A DNA stretch of 64,000 nt from Erigeron canadensis. Lineage: Eukaryota > Streptophyta > Magnoliopsida > Asterales > Asteraceae. The translations under genes were made by a program, and so were the position numbers. Positions 1 to 13,658 of the stretch are shown one piece after another. Location: contig NC_057761.1 of assembly GCF_010389155.1 (NCBI RefSeq), positions 23,768,210 through 23,832,209 on the forward strand, given 5' to 3'. Numbering within the stretch: the first letter of the stretch is position 1; each line of letters begins with the position of its first letter. Under the pieces are notes generated by a model. It was not told where the DNA came from and did not search any database. It saw nothing but the letters and a program-made list of their open reading frames with translations.

Positions 1-1710
1 GGTATGGAATAAATTTGTTTGATTGTTATGTGATAAAGTTGATTACATCATTTGATTGTTTTTAATTTATTCAATTTTATATGGATTTTTTATTATTATT
101 ATTATTCTTGGTGGTGGTATAATTTGATTCAGTTACTATACATTGTGATATACAGCATGTAAGAGATAAGTTTTACGAGTTGTTTTACGAGTTTTACTAA
201 AGCATGGATGTATACTTCATTAAATATCAAAGTTATATCAATATTTATACAAAATTCTACGAGTATTTTATTTATGAATACTATAAGGCGCGCCATCTCC
301 AATGAGGATGATGCTTTTATACATCCTTAAATATCCTTGTTTGTTCTTTATTGTTCATAACATTGAAGTATGTACAATCCATAGAGTTGTGTATCATTAA
401 AAACAAGTTTTAAAGGTCCTTAGGATATCCATATTATTAATATATTTTGTTTGTATATGAATTTTCACGCCCTTTCTTGTGTGGAAGACTAGGAAGACGA
501 ATAAGAATATGTAAAGGTCTTTAGGATATCCATATCATTAAAAACAAGTTTTAAATGCATTTTATGACGTTTCAATCTAACACAATAGCAACATAATAAC
601 ATCACCCCTTTTTTGATAAAAAAAAAAAAAGAAGGTCAAGTCAAAAAGTCTTCTTCACAATAAGAATATGTAAAAAAAATTTGTATAGTTAAAGGTAAAA
701 TTAAAAAAAGTTTAAAGATTTGTAATGATTTATAATAATATAACGTGACAGCTAACTAAACTTCTAAAGACGTCTTTTAACATTAAAGAAACCCTAACAC
801 TACTACTTTTGAGTTGAATAATTAGCATATGGATTAGAAAAGGTAACGTGTGGTCTATTGGGATAAGTTGAGGATGGCGAAGGATCCATCTACTTCATTG
901 GGTGAGGAATTGAGGAGTCTCTGAATCTTGAACAATATAGTACTCAATGATTCAATGTTATTAAGTACAAAGAAAAAATAACGTTATTATTTTGTCTAAA
1001 ATCCAATAATCCAAAAATAGAAAGTGCAAGAAAAAATTTGAAATACACTTACACAACAAATATTCCGGAGTGCGTGCACTGATTGGACAGTGAAAGTCCT
1101 CACTTTTGGTTGACACAAATTGTTAATACTTTCACAAACGTGTTTAAGCAATCTAATGGATGCTTTCACAAATGTAATATTTTTAAGTGTGACGATTCTC
1201 ACTTACTTTTTGTGAAGATTTTGCATGTGAAAAATAGATCTTCCCATTTAAATGTGCACATTTCTGTAAACGTTTTTTATTTCATAATTTTAAATATGAA
1301 ACTTTCAAAGTTGTTCACACTAATTGGTGCAAACAATTTGTGCACGCCTCAAACATTTTCATTTTATAGCGGTGCATAGTCTTTTAAAGTGTTTAATTCA
1401 AGCTATTAAGCCTCTTGCAAAGTTGCAAGTGTTTGGATGTAGTTTCTCCAAAAAGTTTATTGGTAATTTGATGATAATTGGATACGATACTGGTCCGTCT
1501 TTAATTTTATTTAAAAAAGAAGATAGTGGGATGACTAAAGATGATGAGAGCAATCGGTAATGATCGGAGATGCTAAATGATGGCGGTATCGCCCATTAAT
1601 CTATGTCTTGTTTGTAAATGAATAAAACACTCTGTCACTATGCATTTATATGTAAGATAAACTGAAAAATTACGACAATTTTCAGTTAATATGTATTTAA
1701 GTAGTTATAT
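1..1710. other. AT-rich intergenic DNA, no gene recognised
   Basis: No open reading frame here looks like a known protein, and the longest ones (about 80-100 codons) are low-complexity AT-rich readings with no domain motif. I see no RNA gene. Poly(A) runs at about 618-633 and scattered T/A tracts are compatible with old transposon remnants, but no ends can be defined. Confidence 0.5.
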
Positions 1711-1723
1711 AATTTTCGCATAT

Positions 1724-2000
1724 TACCAACTAGGAATTAGCCTAGTGGTAAGATAAATACTTTGTGACCTTAAGGTCTCATGTTCAATCCTTGTTGGGCA
1801 CAAAAAAAATTCATTTAAGGTACCCGTTATCAATGAAACCTAGACCCATATGTGAAGTTTAAATACGCGGGTTCGATCCTTTGAAGTGCCCTAATCATGT
1901 GGGGTTTAGAATGGAGGTATTTTACCGGCATCATATAACTTATACGGCCACGGGTATTCAATTGTGGTACCGGGGCTATAATTCCCCCCATTACCCTTTT
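1724..2000 (+). mobile_element. tRNA-derived SINE with 13-bp target-site duplication
   Basis: A 277-bp segment is flanked by a perfect 13-bp direct repeat (aattttcgcatat at 1711-1723 and 2001-2013). Near its 5' end is a pol III A box (ttagcctagtgg, 1738-1749) and 32 bp further a B-box-like tgttcaatcc (1781-1790), the spacing expected of a tRNA-like head. A second, better B box (gggttcgatcc, 1869-1879) follows. The element ends in a short T tract (tttt), as in T-terminated plant SINEs of the Au type. SINEs are non-coding and depend on LINE proteins in trans. The family name is not known to me. Confidence 0.78.
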
Positions 2001-2013
2001 AATTTTCGCATAT

Positions 2014-2930
2014 CGGAGGTGTTTTGATTAGTTCTAATTTGTGCTCCCTCTAATGTGTACTTTCGTTTATTAGTAGGGCTAGATTAGCATTGTTTGGGAA
2101 TATCGTATATATGAATGGGAAGTATGGGACTCAAGTACTCAACCATACTTTGTAAAACTGTTTGATAGATTCAACCATCATTCAAGTACATACAGATAGA
2201 CTCAAGATCAACTTACCGAATCCAAACACACTCTTGGCTACTGTTACTAGAATAAATTTAAACATTTAAGAAACTAAATCACTATTATAAGAACATCTTA
2301 GAAATCAAATCACTATTATAAGAACACGGCAAGTGACGAGATTGAATACAAGCCAACCATGTAGCATAATGTGGTAGTGGAACTGTGGAAGTCAGACATG
2401 AATCAACGGATAAAACATGTTTTAAAATTATATAACCTCTAAGACATGACAAATTCTGAGTGTAATACAAAAAAAGTTATTAACCATACACATACAATAA
2501 ACGATAAGCACAAACGAGTATCCAACCTCTAAGACATGTATTTTACATTGGCATTCCATGAAAAAATCAAACGCTGCAGGAATCAGAAATGACAAAACTC
2601 CAAAATCTGCAATGATTTGTTACATCACAGTTAAATACAGGGAAAAAAAAATGTGTAGCCATTGAACTTTTTTTTTTGTTCATATCCACCAACTCAAACC
2701 ATTGAATAATCATATTGACACTGTTAGGATTAAACACTATCACCAAAAGATTTAATTAAAAAAAAAAAACAAAAACAAAAAGAACTCGTATCAAACCACA
2801 ATAACAGATGTTTGAGCCTACCAAAAGCACTAGGTTGTATGTATACCACAAGCCCAACAAATGTTATACAAACCAGTGTTTATAAGCAGGCTAAGAAACA
2901 GATAATTGCTTACCACAAGCAGTACCATCT
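2014..2930. other. 3' flank and probable 3' UTR of the NUP98 gene
   Basis: This stretch lies downstream of the NUP98 stop codon on the minus strand. It is AT-rich and contains no supported coding region. A minus-strand GTAAGC just past the stop (near 2910) could be a donor of a 3' UTR intron, but this is not shown. The poly(A) site cannot be fixed by eye. Confidence 0.45.
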
Positions 2931-5900
2931 TCAGGCCAAGTCATCTTCATTGTCATCTTGGAGCCAGTACCGACTGAAATGGCTAACCCTGAACTTCCAT
3001 TCCCCTTTAACAGGATCATATGAGACAAACTCGGCACCTTGGTCCTCGGCTTTCTTTTTGAGCATTTCTTTATATTTTTCAATTCTAGGTCCTTCAGTGA
3101 AATGGCGCCCGGTTTTTTTGTCAGAACACTTTATGTTCAGAAGTGTTACTTCAGCAGGCTTGTTGAGGCCTTGTCCGATAGGTGGTTTCTTTGTCTCGTC
3201 CAAATAAACAATCACTTCGCGATTATTGAATTGGATAAGAGACTCAAGTTCTAAACGTCTCACGTCTGTTTCCCCAAGGAATTTGATGCTTCCATAATTA
3301 TGACGACCCACAACAAAATCCTTTACACGGCGGCAAAAACCTGGTTGGGCTCGCTCTTTGGCTGCTAACTCCTGGATCCGAGGCTCAGTGTAGTAATCTG
3401 ATTGACGTAGTTTGGGCATAAGTGCCTCAATATCAGCCCCGTGTTCATATACAATTGCTGCCTCTCCGGCTCTGTGACCCGTCAAGCTGATATATGAGTC
3501 TGATTTCGGGGCTGACTGATCATCATGTACACCATTAGTCTTTTGCACCATATTAATAGATGTAGTTTGTTCCTTTAGAATGCCATTTTCAGAATGATTT
3601 CCTACAAACGATTTGTAATTGAATAAACGAGGAAATATAAGAAAGGTAATACAAACAAACAAATAACAAAGCTTAAATATGCTACTAGAATATAACATAT
3701 TATAGCTAAAAAAGGTAATTGCAGATAACAAGGACTTTGTAATTGTTAGAAGTATCATATAAGAATGATCTTACTATTTCCATTATCTGCAAAGCGCCCA
3801 TTTACATGAGTGGTAGAAGCGAACTCTCTACTTTCACCTAAATTTGAAAAAGAAAAAAAAAAATGCTGAGATGATGCATCTTATTATTAGCAAGCTTTCC
3901 ATAATCCTTTAAAAATATTTACCATTAGCTTGTGCTGGAGAAGAAGCATTTTTTGGTTTATCTGCTGATGGTTTTCCAGGCCCTTGTTCTAGAGGACGAA
4001 TGACCAGAGCTCTTGGATTCTCCCTGGGAACGAAAAGAGCATCTGCTTTGGGTGTGCTGGTAGTATCTTCCTCGTCACTGAAAAATGAGACCTGCAGAAA
4101 CCAATCACATCTTTAAAACCTAGTTTTCTGTTTTGGAGACACTATATGAAACTAAGAAAAAAAACATGAGACTAAACTTAGTCATAAAACCTTAAATCAC
4201 CTTTGGACCATCAGTTTTCGGGAGATATTTCCTAGCGGGCAACCTAACTCGCCGTTGAGAAAGATGGCGAGAAGTCAGCACAGATGATAGCCTCAGGGGA
4301 GCAGGTTTGTCAACCACCTAAAGAGGGAAACAGTAAGCTACAAGAACCATATTAAAGTTGATCTAGATTTGTGAGTGTGAGTAACTATGTAGGAAGCAAT
4401 AAATGTGGGCATAAAGACCCAAGTGATTCAAATACAAACAGAAAAAATTGAACACAAACTAAACAAGTGGCTACACTTGATTGTTTATATAATACATACT
4501 GGCAAGCTGGAAATCCCATATTGAATTGAAGGTGCATTTCCCACACCGCCAATTGACATTTGAGGCATTGCTGGTAGAGTTCCAAAAGGATTTGTAATAG
4601 ATTGCTGTTGTGCAAGTGCTGGGACCTGATTAGAAGACCTGTAACATTAAGGATGTTGATGCATTGAGAAATTCCATATGAAAAGAATAATATACAACAC
4701 TTGGTAAAAAAAAGAACATACAGTTGCCCAAAATTATTCTGACCAAAAATGCTAGATGTGCCACCAATGCCGGCTGTTATTAAAGAAGGTAAGAAAAATG
4801 AAAGGAAACTGAGTTAAAGAAGAATTTCAAAATGGCTTTCATAGAGTATAAAAATTGAAATAAGATGAATCACCTGTTGGTGCTGGGAAAGCAAAACCAC
4901 CTGGATTCTGAGTTGGTTGAGCTGATTGAAAAGGCATTGAAAGTGAAGGCTGCATACATCACCAACAAAAATTAGATAATGACTAAAAATTCTGAACTCA
5001 AGCTCAGATCCCAGTTCGGAAATATAACCAATTTGCATATTGATACAAGCATGTCAATGATCTCATATAGAACAAACAAATTGAGACGAGTGAACAGAAA
5101 AAATAAGGTGTGTTGTAGACAGTCTTGCCTCTACCCAAAGGTAGATAGACTGCTTCATAAGTACCTCCGGCTAAACGGAGGAAGAACTGTGAGAGTAAGA
5201 GGTAAGTAACGATACATGTCGGCCAAGTATCACCTTTTTACATTAAGAAAAGAGTAAAATAACAGAACATACAGCCTAACACACCTTATAGCATATCCAA
5301 CAAAACATAACTTATAAGAGCCCATCTGAACATATTACATGGAAACATAAAAGGTGATTTCAATTAAAGATTTCAGTAAGATGATTTAAAATAAAAGAAA
5401 GAATAAAAGCAAACAGTCTTCCTGCTAACAATCAATAAGGGGTTTCAATCATCTAAATTCTTTAGGCATGCTATTGATTAAGTTAATAAGGTTTGCAAAC
5501 TACATTACTACCGCATCAATCGTCTAAACTCTTAGAAACGCTAGGGGCATACACCGATTAAACATAAACTTTGTGTAACTTTCCATTTAAGACTGGTTTC
5601 CTTTCAGAAATTTTTTCCATACCCATTGAGGCAAAACATAACACAAATCAGCCTGATCAAAAGCAATTGGTTCTTACATTGAGAAAGTAACCACAACAAT
5701 CAAATACATAGAACTATCTGCCTCTAGAAATGCCAAAAAAAAAAACACAAAACCTAAACTTCATTATAGAATAACAAACATTATAACTTGTAAATCAGCC
5801 TAATAGTTCATATCTATAGCAAATTTAGTCACCAGTTCACCACACCTAACACACTTTAAGGAAAAGTAATTTTTGTATATAGGGGCAATAATAATTCATC

Positions 5901-8900
5901 TGTAGCGCCTCGGCAACTCAATGTCCCATGACTGGTTGACGGATCTACAGACTCAAAAGAGATGTGGGTAATGTCACAGATTCTGATCCACTTCACATAA
6001 TTAGACTTGTAAAAAGAGAGCAACAAGCTAAAAATCTTAGACCACTTTAAAATATTAGCTTTTTAGTAGACTAACCATAGTAATACCTACCTACAAGACC
6101 ATTAAGAAGTTGTAGAAACAAAACGAGAAAAAATAAGTTTCCCGACGACTATATTAACATTTAGTAATAATAAGTAATCAAAGATTCATAAAAAGCACCA
6201 GAAGAAACTCACAGTTGTCGAGTTGAATGCCATGCTGCTAGCGTTTAATGATGGGGTGCTTGAGAACATGTTTGTTGCAAATGCATTTGATTGATTAAAG
6301 GCAGGAGCACTAAACGCTGAGACAGGCTGCGCAAAGTTACTCTGCGCAAACGGAGAACTGGTTTGGGAGGGAGTGGACTGAAACAGGGGAGTAGATTGTG
6401 TGTTGGCGAAGTTTAGACTAGTAGAAAATTGAGTTCCCTGGGGTTGATTTGTATTAAATATAGATGGTGTTCCAAAAGTTGATGTACTAGGAGTACCAAA
6501 AAGAGATGGAGAAGTAGCAGATGCAAAAGCAGAAGCTGTACCAAATACAGATGGTGTTGAAGTTGGTGTTGATGCAAATGGGTTAGATGTGGCAACACTA
6601 AAGGGCGAAGATACAAGTGAAGGGGTTGAGTTTGAAAAACCCGGAGTACTGAAAGTTGAGGTCTTTGGGGCAAATGGGTTGGTAGATGTAGTGGAAGAAA
6701 ATGGATTTGAAGATGTCTGATTAAACGCAGGAGAGGAAGAAAAAAGGTTTGATTGCTGAGTATTATTACCAAAGCCCATTCCACTAGAAGACTGACTAGC
6801 AGGATTTGGCCCACCTGAAACCAAAATAACAACAAACAGAAGAAATACATAAATACTAACAAATCAGAAAATCAATGATGACCACAATAGTTATTACCTT
6901 TATCTCCTGCTTGATAGTCTTCCCATCTGAGTTCTTCATGACTTTTTTCTTTGTATGCAGGCATCGCCGATATTGATTCCAGTTTCCCGACAGCGGTACC
7001 GCTAGCACCACTATCAGCCTCAGGTGTCTGAGCATAAGGGGTTACTCTACTTCCCACACGTTGAACAGACGGTTGTCCAAAACCAGGGCTCCCAAATGCT
7101 GGTGTCGTAGTCTGAACACCTGCATTTGTGTGTAGAAACATAGTTCAGCTAAGTAAACATTAAGCACCAGAGTACATATTATTAGTTCATAAACAAATAA
7201 ACAACTATGTACAGAGCATTGTACCAAACGGAGAGCTTGGCGCCCCAAAGGTCGAGGTAGCAGTACCAAATGGACTGCTGCTAAATGCAGCTGCAGATTG
7301 ACCAAATGCTGGACTAGACCCAAAAGCGAAAGGAGAGCTAGCAGAGCCAAAAGCAGGGGTCGGTGAAGAGCCAAATGCTGGAGTACTTGAGGTTCCAAAA
7401 GCAGTACTCGAAGAACCAAATGCTGAACTTGATACACCAAAGGCTGGAGTGCTAGAAGCACCAAATGCTGGAGTACTAGATCCAAAAACAGAAGAGCCAG
7501 AAACACCAAATCCGGATCCTGTGTTGCCAAATGATGGGGTTGATGTTGAACCAAAAGCAGGTGTGCTTGTGACACCAAACGCAGGAGTGCTTGTGGCACC
7601 AAAAGCAGAAGTGCTTGCGGATCCAAATGCTGGTGTGCTCGGAGCACCAAAGGCAGGTTGACTAGAAGCTCCAAAAGGTGATGAGCCAAACACGCTGGTT
7701 CCAAAAGCAGGTTGTGATTGCTGAAACGAACTTCCAAAAGGACTCGCCTGTGGAGTGGATCCAAAGCCAAATGCAGGCTTTTGCCCAAACGCAGAAGTAC
7801 CTGTAATTCGAAGTAGAGGGAGCAAAATAAATTTAACAGGTATACAAAGGGATTAAAGGGAATTGAAGAGCAAGAATGATAATATATAATTCATACATTT
7901 GACAAAAGAGATCAAGTAAGGAATATGGAAATACTAAAATCTGAACAGATATGAAACCGATGTGATCATATACAACAGGTATGAACATCACGAAACAAAG
8001 CCACGCCCAAGCATTAACTTGGCAAGACACCAAGCGAATAAAGAAAGTCTAAAGAAGTGATTGACTGATTGTTTCAACTGTGAGTGGAAGAAACTTCATT
8101 ATATGCAACTGAGTCATTACAAGAAAGATTCTAAACTATGCTTGCCATAAAAGAAGAATAATAGTAAATATCACCGGTTGTAATTATTAAATCATTAAAA
8201 CATAAAAGCATCAATATGACTATTTGCAAATACAGCAGTATCTTAACCAGCCACACAGAACACCTACAATAGATGCCAATTATCCTTCACAAAACCATTG
8301 ATATTAAAGATTAAGCCAAAACCATATCCTATAAGATACTAAAGAAGCTAAACTCAGAGCAGGCACTAAAACTGATATTAAAGATTCTTTCCAATATAAT
8401 ATTATATATATACTAAAAAGCAATATGGTATGCACAAGTCTTTATGACTGAGGTACAACTACTTTCATTTCTCCAAATTTTCATTTTCACCCCTAAAAGT
8501 TTATGTCTTTTAACTTTTATACCATCATAGTATAACTTTTGCCCCCAACCAAAGTTGTCATTTCCAGTTTTTTAACCCCAAACTATTAGGTTCTCATGTT
8601 TCCATCAAACAACTGTTACACATTTACGTTAATGTAAAATTTAAAGCAAATTACTATATTACATCACCGTCGTCGAAGTGTCATTTTTATGCATTAATAG
8701 TTATTGTTTTGTTATATGTTTTTCATATTTTCTTACTCTTTTATTATCGTTATATGTTTTCTTTGTTATTTAATATGGTTCACATATTGACATAAATGCA
8801 TTTGTAGTACCCTAATACTATTATATATTGTATGTATCGAAAACTTTGTTGGATAAACTAAAAACATGTTCCGCAACACCGTGCGGGTAAAATGACAAGT

Positions 8901-10515
8901 ACATATACATACATATATATATATGTGTGTGTGCGTGTGTGTGTGTATACATATATATTTTCCAAAAATCCTGATATTAAAGACTAAGCCAAAACCAGAT
9001 ATTCTTCACAAAACCATTAAAATTATAGATTGGTCCGTAGTCTGCTTACCACCAAAGGCTGGACTTGATGAAGCACCAAAGGCTGGGCTTGATGAGCTGA
9101 AGGCTGGGCTTGATGAAGCTCCAAAAGCAGGCATTGAACTCCCAAAAGTAGGAGTTGATGATGCACCAAAAGCTGGTGAGGAACCAAACACACCAGTAGA
9201 TGTGCCCCCAAAGATAGAACCTCCAGTTTGTGCACCAAAGGGAGATGGGCTACCAAATGGTTTTTGCGCAAATGGATTGTTGTTTGCATTATTGTTTTGC
9301 CCAAAAACTGAAGGGGACCCAAATGGGCTATTAGAAGACTGCCCAAAAGCTGTTAAAATCAAAAGCAATTAGATGTATAATATTTGACAGCAAGACAAGA
9401 AATTACACAGCAAACTGGGAAGTCCCAAGAATCAAGTATGCAGCATACAGCTATCAATCTCGAATATATTGTAAATCACTGCCTTAATCTCAAAAACTTT
9501 AATATTCGTCATTTGGCTATCTTATTTCAGATTTTCTACAAATATATCAAATAAACATATAGGTACTACTTACAGTAGATGCTTAATTACGTGAATTAAG
9601 CCCTATAAACAGAGTAAACAGATAATTATAGGAATGAATACAAGATGGAACTTGCAAACTGGACGTACTAGCTCGATTATCTGAATCAACTTTTAAGGGA
9701 CAGTATATTACACTGTCTAGCTAATAGACTGATCCTTTAACTTAAATTTAACAGATAGGCGTAGACATAACTGGGGCTTATTTTAGTTCCATGGGGGGTC
9801 CAAAAAAGTATTTAGTTTGGGACAAAATTGTCCTAAAATACAAAACTGTTACCAGATACAAAGTTTATGCTTTGAGCATGGTACATGGAGTTCCTAAAAT
9901 GAAGATAAAGTGGTATGCTTAAAATGGGTAGCAGATTAAGCTACATTATATTCTAGATGAACATGGACATATAAAAGCAGGCATTCTTATCCTAACTATA
10001 ACTATAAGAAGGGTATTTATTTGCCTTCACATAATTTGCATTTTCAAAACATCAACAAAATAACATGGAAGGCTAGAATCCTCTATAGGACCTTTATACT
10101 TTATATTTGTGACACAATCATCTTATAATTAAGTTATCGCAAATAAGTTGAACATCCATTAATATATCCACATGCAAAAAAAAAAGGTAACGCTGAATCT
10201 CAACCGCTCATATGGAGACCAATACCACGGAACACAAAGTTTTATCATGTAAATAAATGACTTTCTGGTAGTAGCATTCCCCGAAAAAGAATCAATTGGC
10301 AAGTTCATAGTAAATTAACGCCATATCTATAAACATCCTTTTTAGCTGACAAATGCAAACCCTAGACATAATGTTTAACTAGGACCGATGCATCTTTCGC
10401 ATATCAGTTATTCAAGCAAACATTGAGAAAATCGGCAAATTACATTAACAAAAATAACCTACATACATTCAAAAGTAATACTCGTAATAAACTTACGGTT
10501 ACTAGCGCCAAACAT
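2931..10515 (-). CDS. NUP98: Nuclear pore complex protein NUP98 (FG nucleoporin with autopeptidase domain)
   Basis: NUP98 lines the nuclear pore and carries mRNA export and transport-receptor contacts. Coding exons, 5' to 3': 10515-10497, 9349-9050, 7800-7225, 7119-6898, 6814-6213, 4949-4874, 4773-4722, 4638-4500, 4317-4201, 4091-3923, 3837-3775, 3601-2931. All joints have GT/AG borders and keep frame, giving 3006 nt and 1001 residues. The protein starts MFGASNPFGQSS and has dense FG/AFG/GLFG-like repeats to about residue 660. These are broken by a GLEBS-type segment in exon 4 (about 330-372, with [14 protein letters not shown]) that in the family binds Rae1/Gle2. Residues about 846-1001 form the nucleoporin autopeptidase (SDYYTEPR to the end), with HFS at 986-988; cleavage is expected before Ser988, releasing only 14 residues. 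Plant NUP98 is encoded apart from NUP96, which fits the short tail. No break is seen, so it is probably functional. Exon 12 could also be read further upstream as an open frame, but the AG at 3602 is the better acceptor. Confidence 0.95.
8901..8962. repeat. (AT)n/(TG)n microsatellite in NUP98 intron 2
   Basis: Alternating purine-pyrimidine dinucleotides: acatatac/atatat followed by tgtgtgtgcgtgtgtgtgtgt and then atacatatatat. It sits in the long intron between the second and third coding exons. It is probably polymorphic in length and has no assigned role. Confidence 0.85.
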
Positions 10516-11189
10516 CGTTCCTTCTTATTATTTCACACAGCCTCCTGATCTCAAAAATCCTGAAAGACGGAAAAAAGGACATTAACTCACTATTCACATA
10601 CAAACAAAACACGATAAAATCTATAAACAAAAACTTTCAAATTAACACATAACAAAAGAACATCCACACACCTGCAAATTTATATATATATATAATATAT
10701 CCACTGTATAGTTACCGAAACCCGAAACAAGTGGACGGCACAGCACTGAACCGAAATCTATACGCCTAAAATTTACAAACGGAGCTATACATCAATACAA
10801 CAAATATAACGCCAAAAAAAAACCTAAAATGAATTAATTAATAATACATAATAATTATATAATCATTAATGTAATAATTAATTAAATCAAAAATTAATTA
10901 ATAATTATAGTTAGCAATAATAATACGAGATAAATAAGCGATGAAATTGAGCATGTACGTATAGATACAGATATATATATATAGATATGTATATGTAAAG
11001 GATTATTATTATTATTATACCTGATCGTGGATCTATACAGAATTAGAGAATTATGGAGGAAAAGAGGATTTTGTTGTATAGATACAGAAAGAGAGAGAGG
11101 CGATTATATGTTCTGTAAATAGGTTTACAGTGGCAAAGGGTAAATAGGAAAAAACAAAACAAATGGTCTGATGTGATGTATATATATGG
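10516..11189 (-). promoter_or_regulatory. NUP98 5' UTR exons, leader intron and TATA-like core promoter
   Basis: On the minus strand a TATA-like run (catatatataca) lies at about 11178-11189. It is followed by a CT-rich leader (CTCTCTCTTTCTG near 11090) ending in a donor GTATAA at 11020-11015, so the first non-coding exon would end at 11021. An acceptor (GATCAG) ends at 10545, placing 10544-10516 directly before the ATG. An alternative acceptor is the TTTGCAG near 10671. A leader intron is common in plant housekeeping genes. The transcription start is inferred. Confidence 0.55.
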
Positions 11190-11362
11190 GTGACTTTTTT
11201 TAACCGCTTCTGGGTTAAACTAGCTTAATACTTACGCTATTTTCAATTTTTCATTACAGAAAAATATAGGATGGAAATGTAAATGTTGGTTTGAAAAATG
11301 GTAAAAAGGTTAAATACGTATGTGAGTTGCGTAAAGTTGAGTCCAATTTTTATTTGTAGGTA

Positions 11363-11772
11363 CTAGCACGTTACCCACGCGTTGCGGCGGTAAAATGATG
11401 AGGGTGATAGGTCATAAAGTGTGCTAGATCATAGGAGGTGATATGTCATAGAATGTCATAGCCAAATGTCTTAGCCGAGCTCCATCATCGGATTTAAAAA
11501 TTCGTCGAAAGTATATCGAATGACATCTCTAATGAAAGAGCATGAAATTTTAAGAACACCCATATAATTTTTAAAATTTATTGATGTACGGTTTTTGAGA
11601 TAAAAGATTTTGATAGAATTAGTGGAATAAAATGATTTATGCAAGAGGGAGAAAGTTGTATGCATTGATGTATGGTACATTATGCATTAACATGTGTACA
11701 TTGTTGAATTTAAATGTTGAAAGTTGAAAGTGAATCTGCTTTATAATATAATATAGATATAGATATAGATAT
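11363..11772 (-). mobile_element. Short non-autonomous Helitron
   Basis: On the minus strand the 3' end reads CCGCCGCAACGCGTGGG, then about 8 nt, then CTAG followed by T, the usual plant Helitron 3' signature (GC-rich hairpin-forming stretch ahead of CTAG, host T). The 5' side is taken as the TC start in TCTATATCTATATTATATT near 11760-11772, followed by AAAGC as in many plant Helitrons. The exact TC cannot be chosen because TCTATA is repeated. No Rep/helicase is encoded, so movement would need proteins in trans. Confidence 0.6.
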
Positions 11773-12029
11773 TAGTTAATATTAATAATTTTAAATTAAT
11801 AATAAATAAAATAAAGTAAATAGTTAATATATAAAGCATGGGTGTCTTGAAATCCCGTAGTTCACAAATTTCTAAAAAGGTTTTCTAACTAGAAAGTTAA
11901 AATTTTGTTCATTAGTTGGTGTTTTATAATCATAAAATCTGTTGTTGATGTCATTAACACATTATATTTTTTGTTATGCTTGGTTAGCTGCTAATATAGG
12001 AGCAATGATAGAGTTAATCTACGTTATGT

Positions 12030-13658
12030 GTGAGAGAGAGAGAGAACCCCCTTCCCCCCACCGCCGGCAGGAACAAACCAGAAATGACAAAGCCATCACG
12101 ACATGACAGAAATGGTAATTCCACCCCTCACTACAACAACTTCCCACCTCCTCACCACCATAATCCGTTCAACAGCAACCCACCCCCTTTTCGCCGGAAT
12201 AACATGCCCCCTCCACAACACCACCCCCCAGACATCACCACCCTCACATGTCCTACCACCATAAATCTGACATCAGTTTTGGCCTCTCTTATCGGGATAT
12301 GTTAACTAAGTCCACAAATGACGACTCAATCTCCATCGACTTGTTAAACATCACAACCAAAACGCCATCCTCATGGATGAATACCTCAATCATCGCCACT
12401 GCAAACAGCTTTTCCACCCTCCAAAAACTTGAATCAATCTTAAATGACACTAACCCATATACTAATGTCTCTATCTCCTATGTTGGTGGCCTTACTATCC
12501 TTTTCACTTTCAAAGCATCCGCAACCGCTAAGGATTTCCTACAAAAAAAATCCGACTTCCTCAGTAAATGGTTCTCTAAATACGAAATATGGAATGGCCA
12601 AGACCATAGGACTCGGAAAATCATCTTGGTTGAAATGTTTGGAATCCCTCTTCGCTTATGGGATTCTGCCATTGTCAACAAGGTTGCAGCAACCATTGGG
12701 CAAATCCTCGAACCAGCATATGTGGCTACGAATGATGGCAATCTGAGTTGTGCTCAAGCTTTAATCCTCATAAATGCTCATGAAAGGATTGACAAAATTG
12801 TTAAGGTGCATCACAAACCAAATAAATCGTTTGCTGTCAGGATTGTTGAAGAACACGACCGCGATTGGTGTCCCCCGTTTCTCTCTGCCACTATTTTTGG
12901 TGGCGATGATCGGAATTCTAACGATCCACCTGTAACGGATAGAAACTCCCCATCTTCTCCTGGGAAATCAGCAGCTCCATTAATTGCTACCCCCAAACAA
13001 AAAAACACCTTTTTCCAAGAACAATTATGAAATAACTAATAATTATCCTGATATTGGAACCACAAACCAACAAAACTCCTCTCGGCCCCCACCCATCCCT
13101 CCCCCACCTACATTCCCTCCTCCCATATCTCAAGATTTTCCCAACCAAAATAACAACTCACAATTTTCGAGAAAAAGGCAGCGCCAACATTCCCCTGTCC
13201 TCGATCCATCTTCCAACACACAATTTGATCTCAACTCACCACATTCCCTCTTGAAAACAAAAAACCCTAATACCACCTTTTTTTGCAATACCACCCCCCC
13301 TAAAACCACCTCACTTAACCCCAATTTATCCATTCGTACAAAAATCAACCTAATTCCTTTCCTTAACCTCTGCTCCCTGGATGATGCCCCAACAACCTCA
13401 AACCCTTTACATTTTCTTTCTTCTTGCCAAGCTGATAACACCACTCATTCCTCCTCCCACTCCCTTACACCACCACCTTCTTCCTCCACAATCCCTCCAC
13501 CACCCCATCCACATGACAATAACACCAATGCCGAAATCGATCAAGAAGTCAGGGACACAATGGACGTTGGCCCATGCATTGGAGTTCCACTTTTGGGATT
13601 TGAGAAGCTTGTCAAAGACCAAGTAATTCAAGACTGGGAAAAAACCTTGGCCCAATGA
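12030..13658 (+). pseudogene. LINE ORF1 protein (DUF4283-like), frameshifted
   Basis: ORF1 of plant L1 elements encodes an RNA-binding chaperone that coats the LINE RNA. The reading starts in a Pro/His-rich N terminus (12030-12250), passes to another frame for the conserved core (12248-13030: WMNTSIIATA, then about 100 residues on RKIILVEMFGIPLRLWDS, typical of DUF4283). It shifts again near 12990-13030 into a Pro/Ser-rich tail (12984-13658). Two frame changes are thus needed, so it is broken. I see no zinc knuckle after the core, though many family members have one. The stop TGA overlaps the ORF2 ATG. Confidence 0.75.

Noticed and set aside
1711..1800. Possible tRNA gene at the A/B box region
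   Set aside because: The clover-leaf arms do not pair well and the segment is flanked by a target-site duplication, so SINE is the better call.
7449..7661. Plus-strand reading opposite the NUP98 FG exon (also 8923-9372)
   Set aside because: It is the antisense shadow of the FG repeats; the repeated codon pattern opens the other strand. It has no start context or domain of its own.
6413..7788. Leu/His-rich minus-strand readings in other frames (6413-6862, 7042-7788, 9023-9346)
   Set aside because: Frame-shifted readings of the same FG exons; the spliced NUP98 frame accounts for the sequence.
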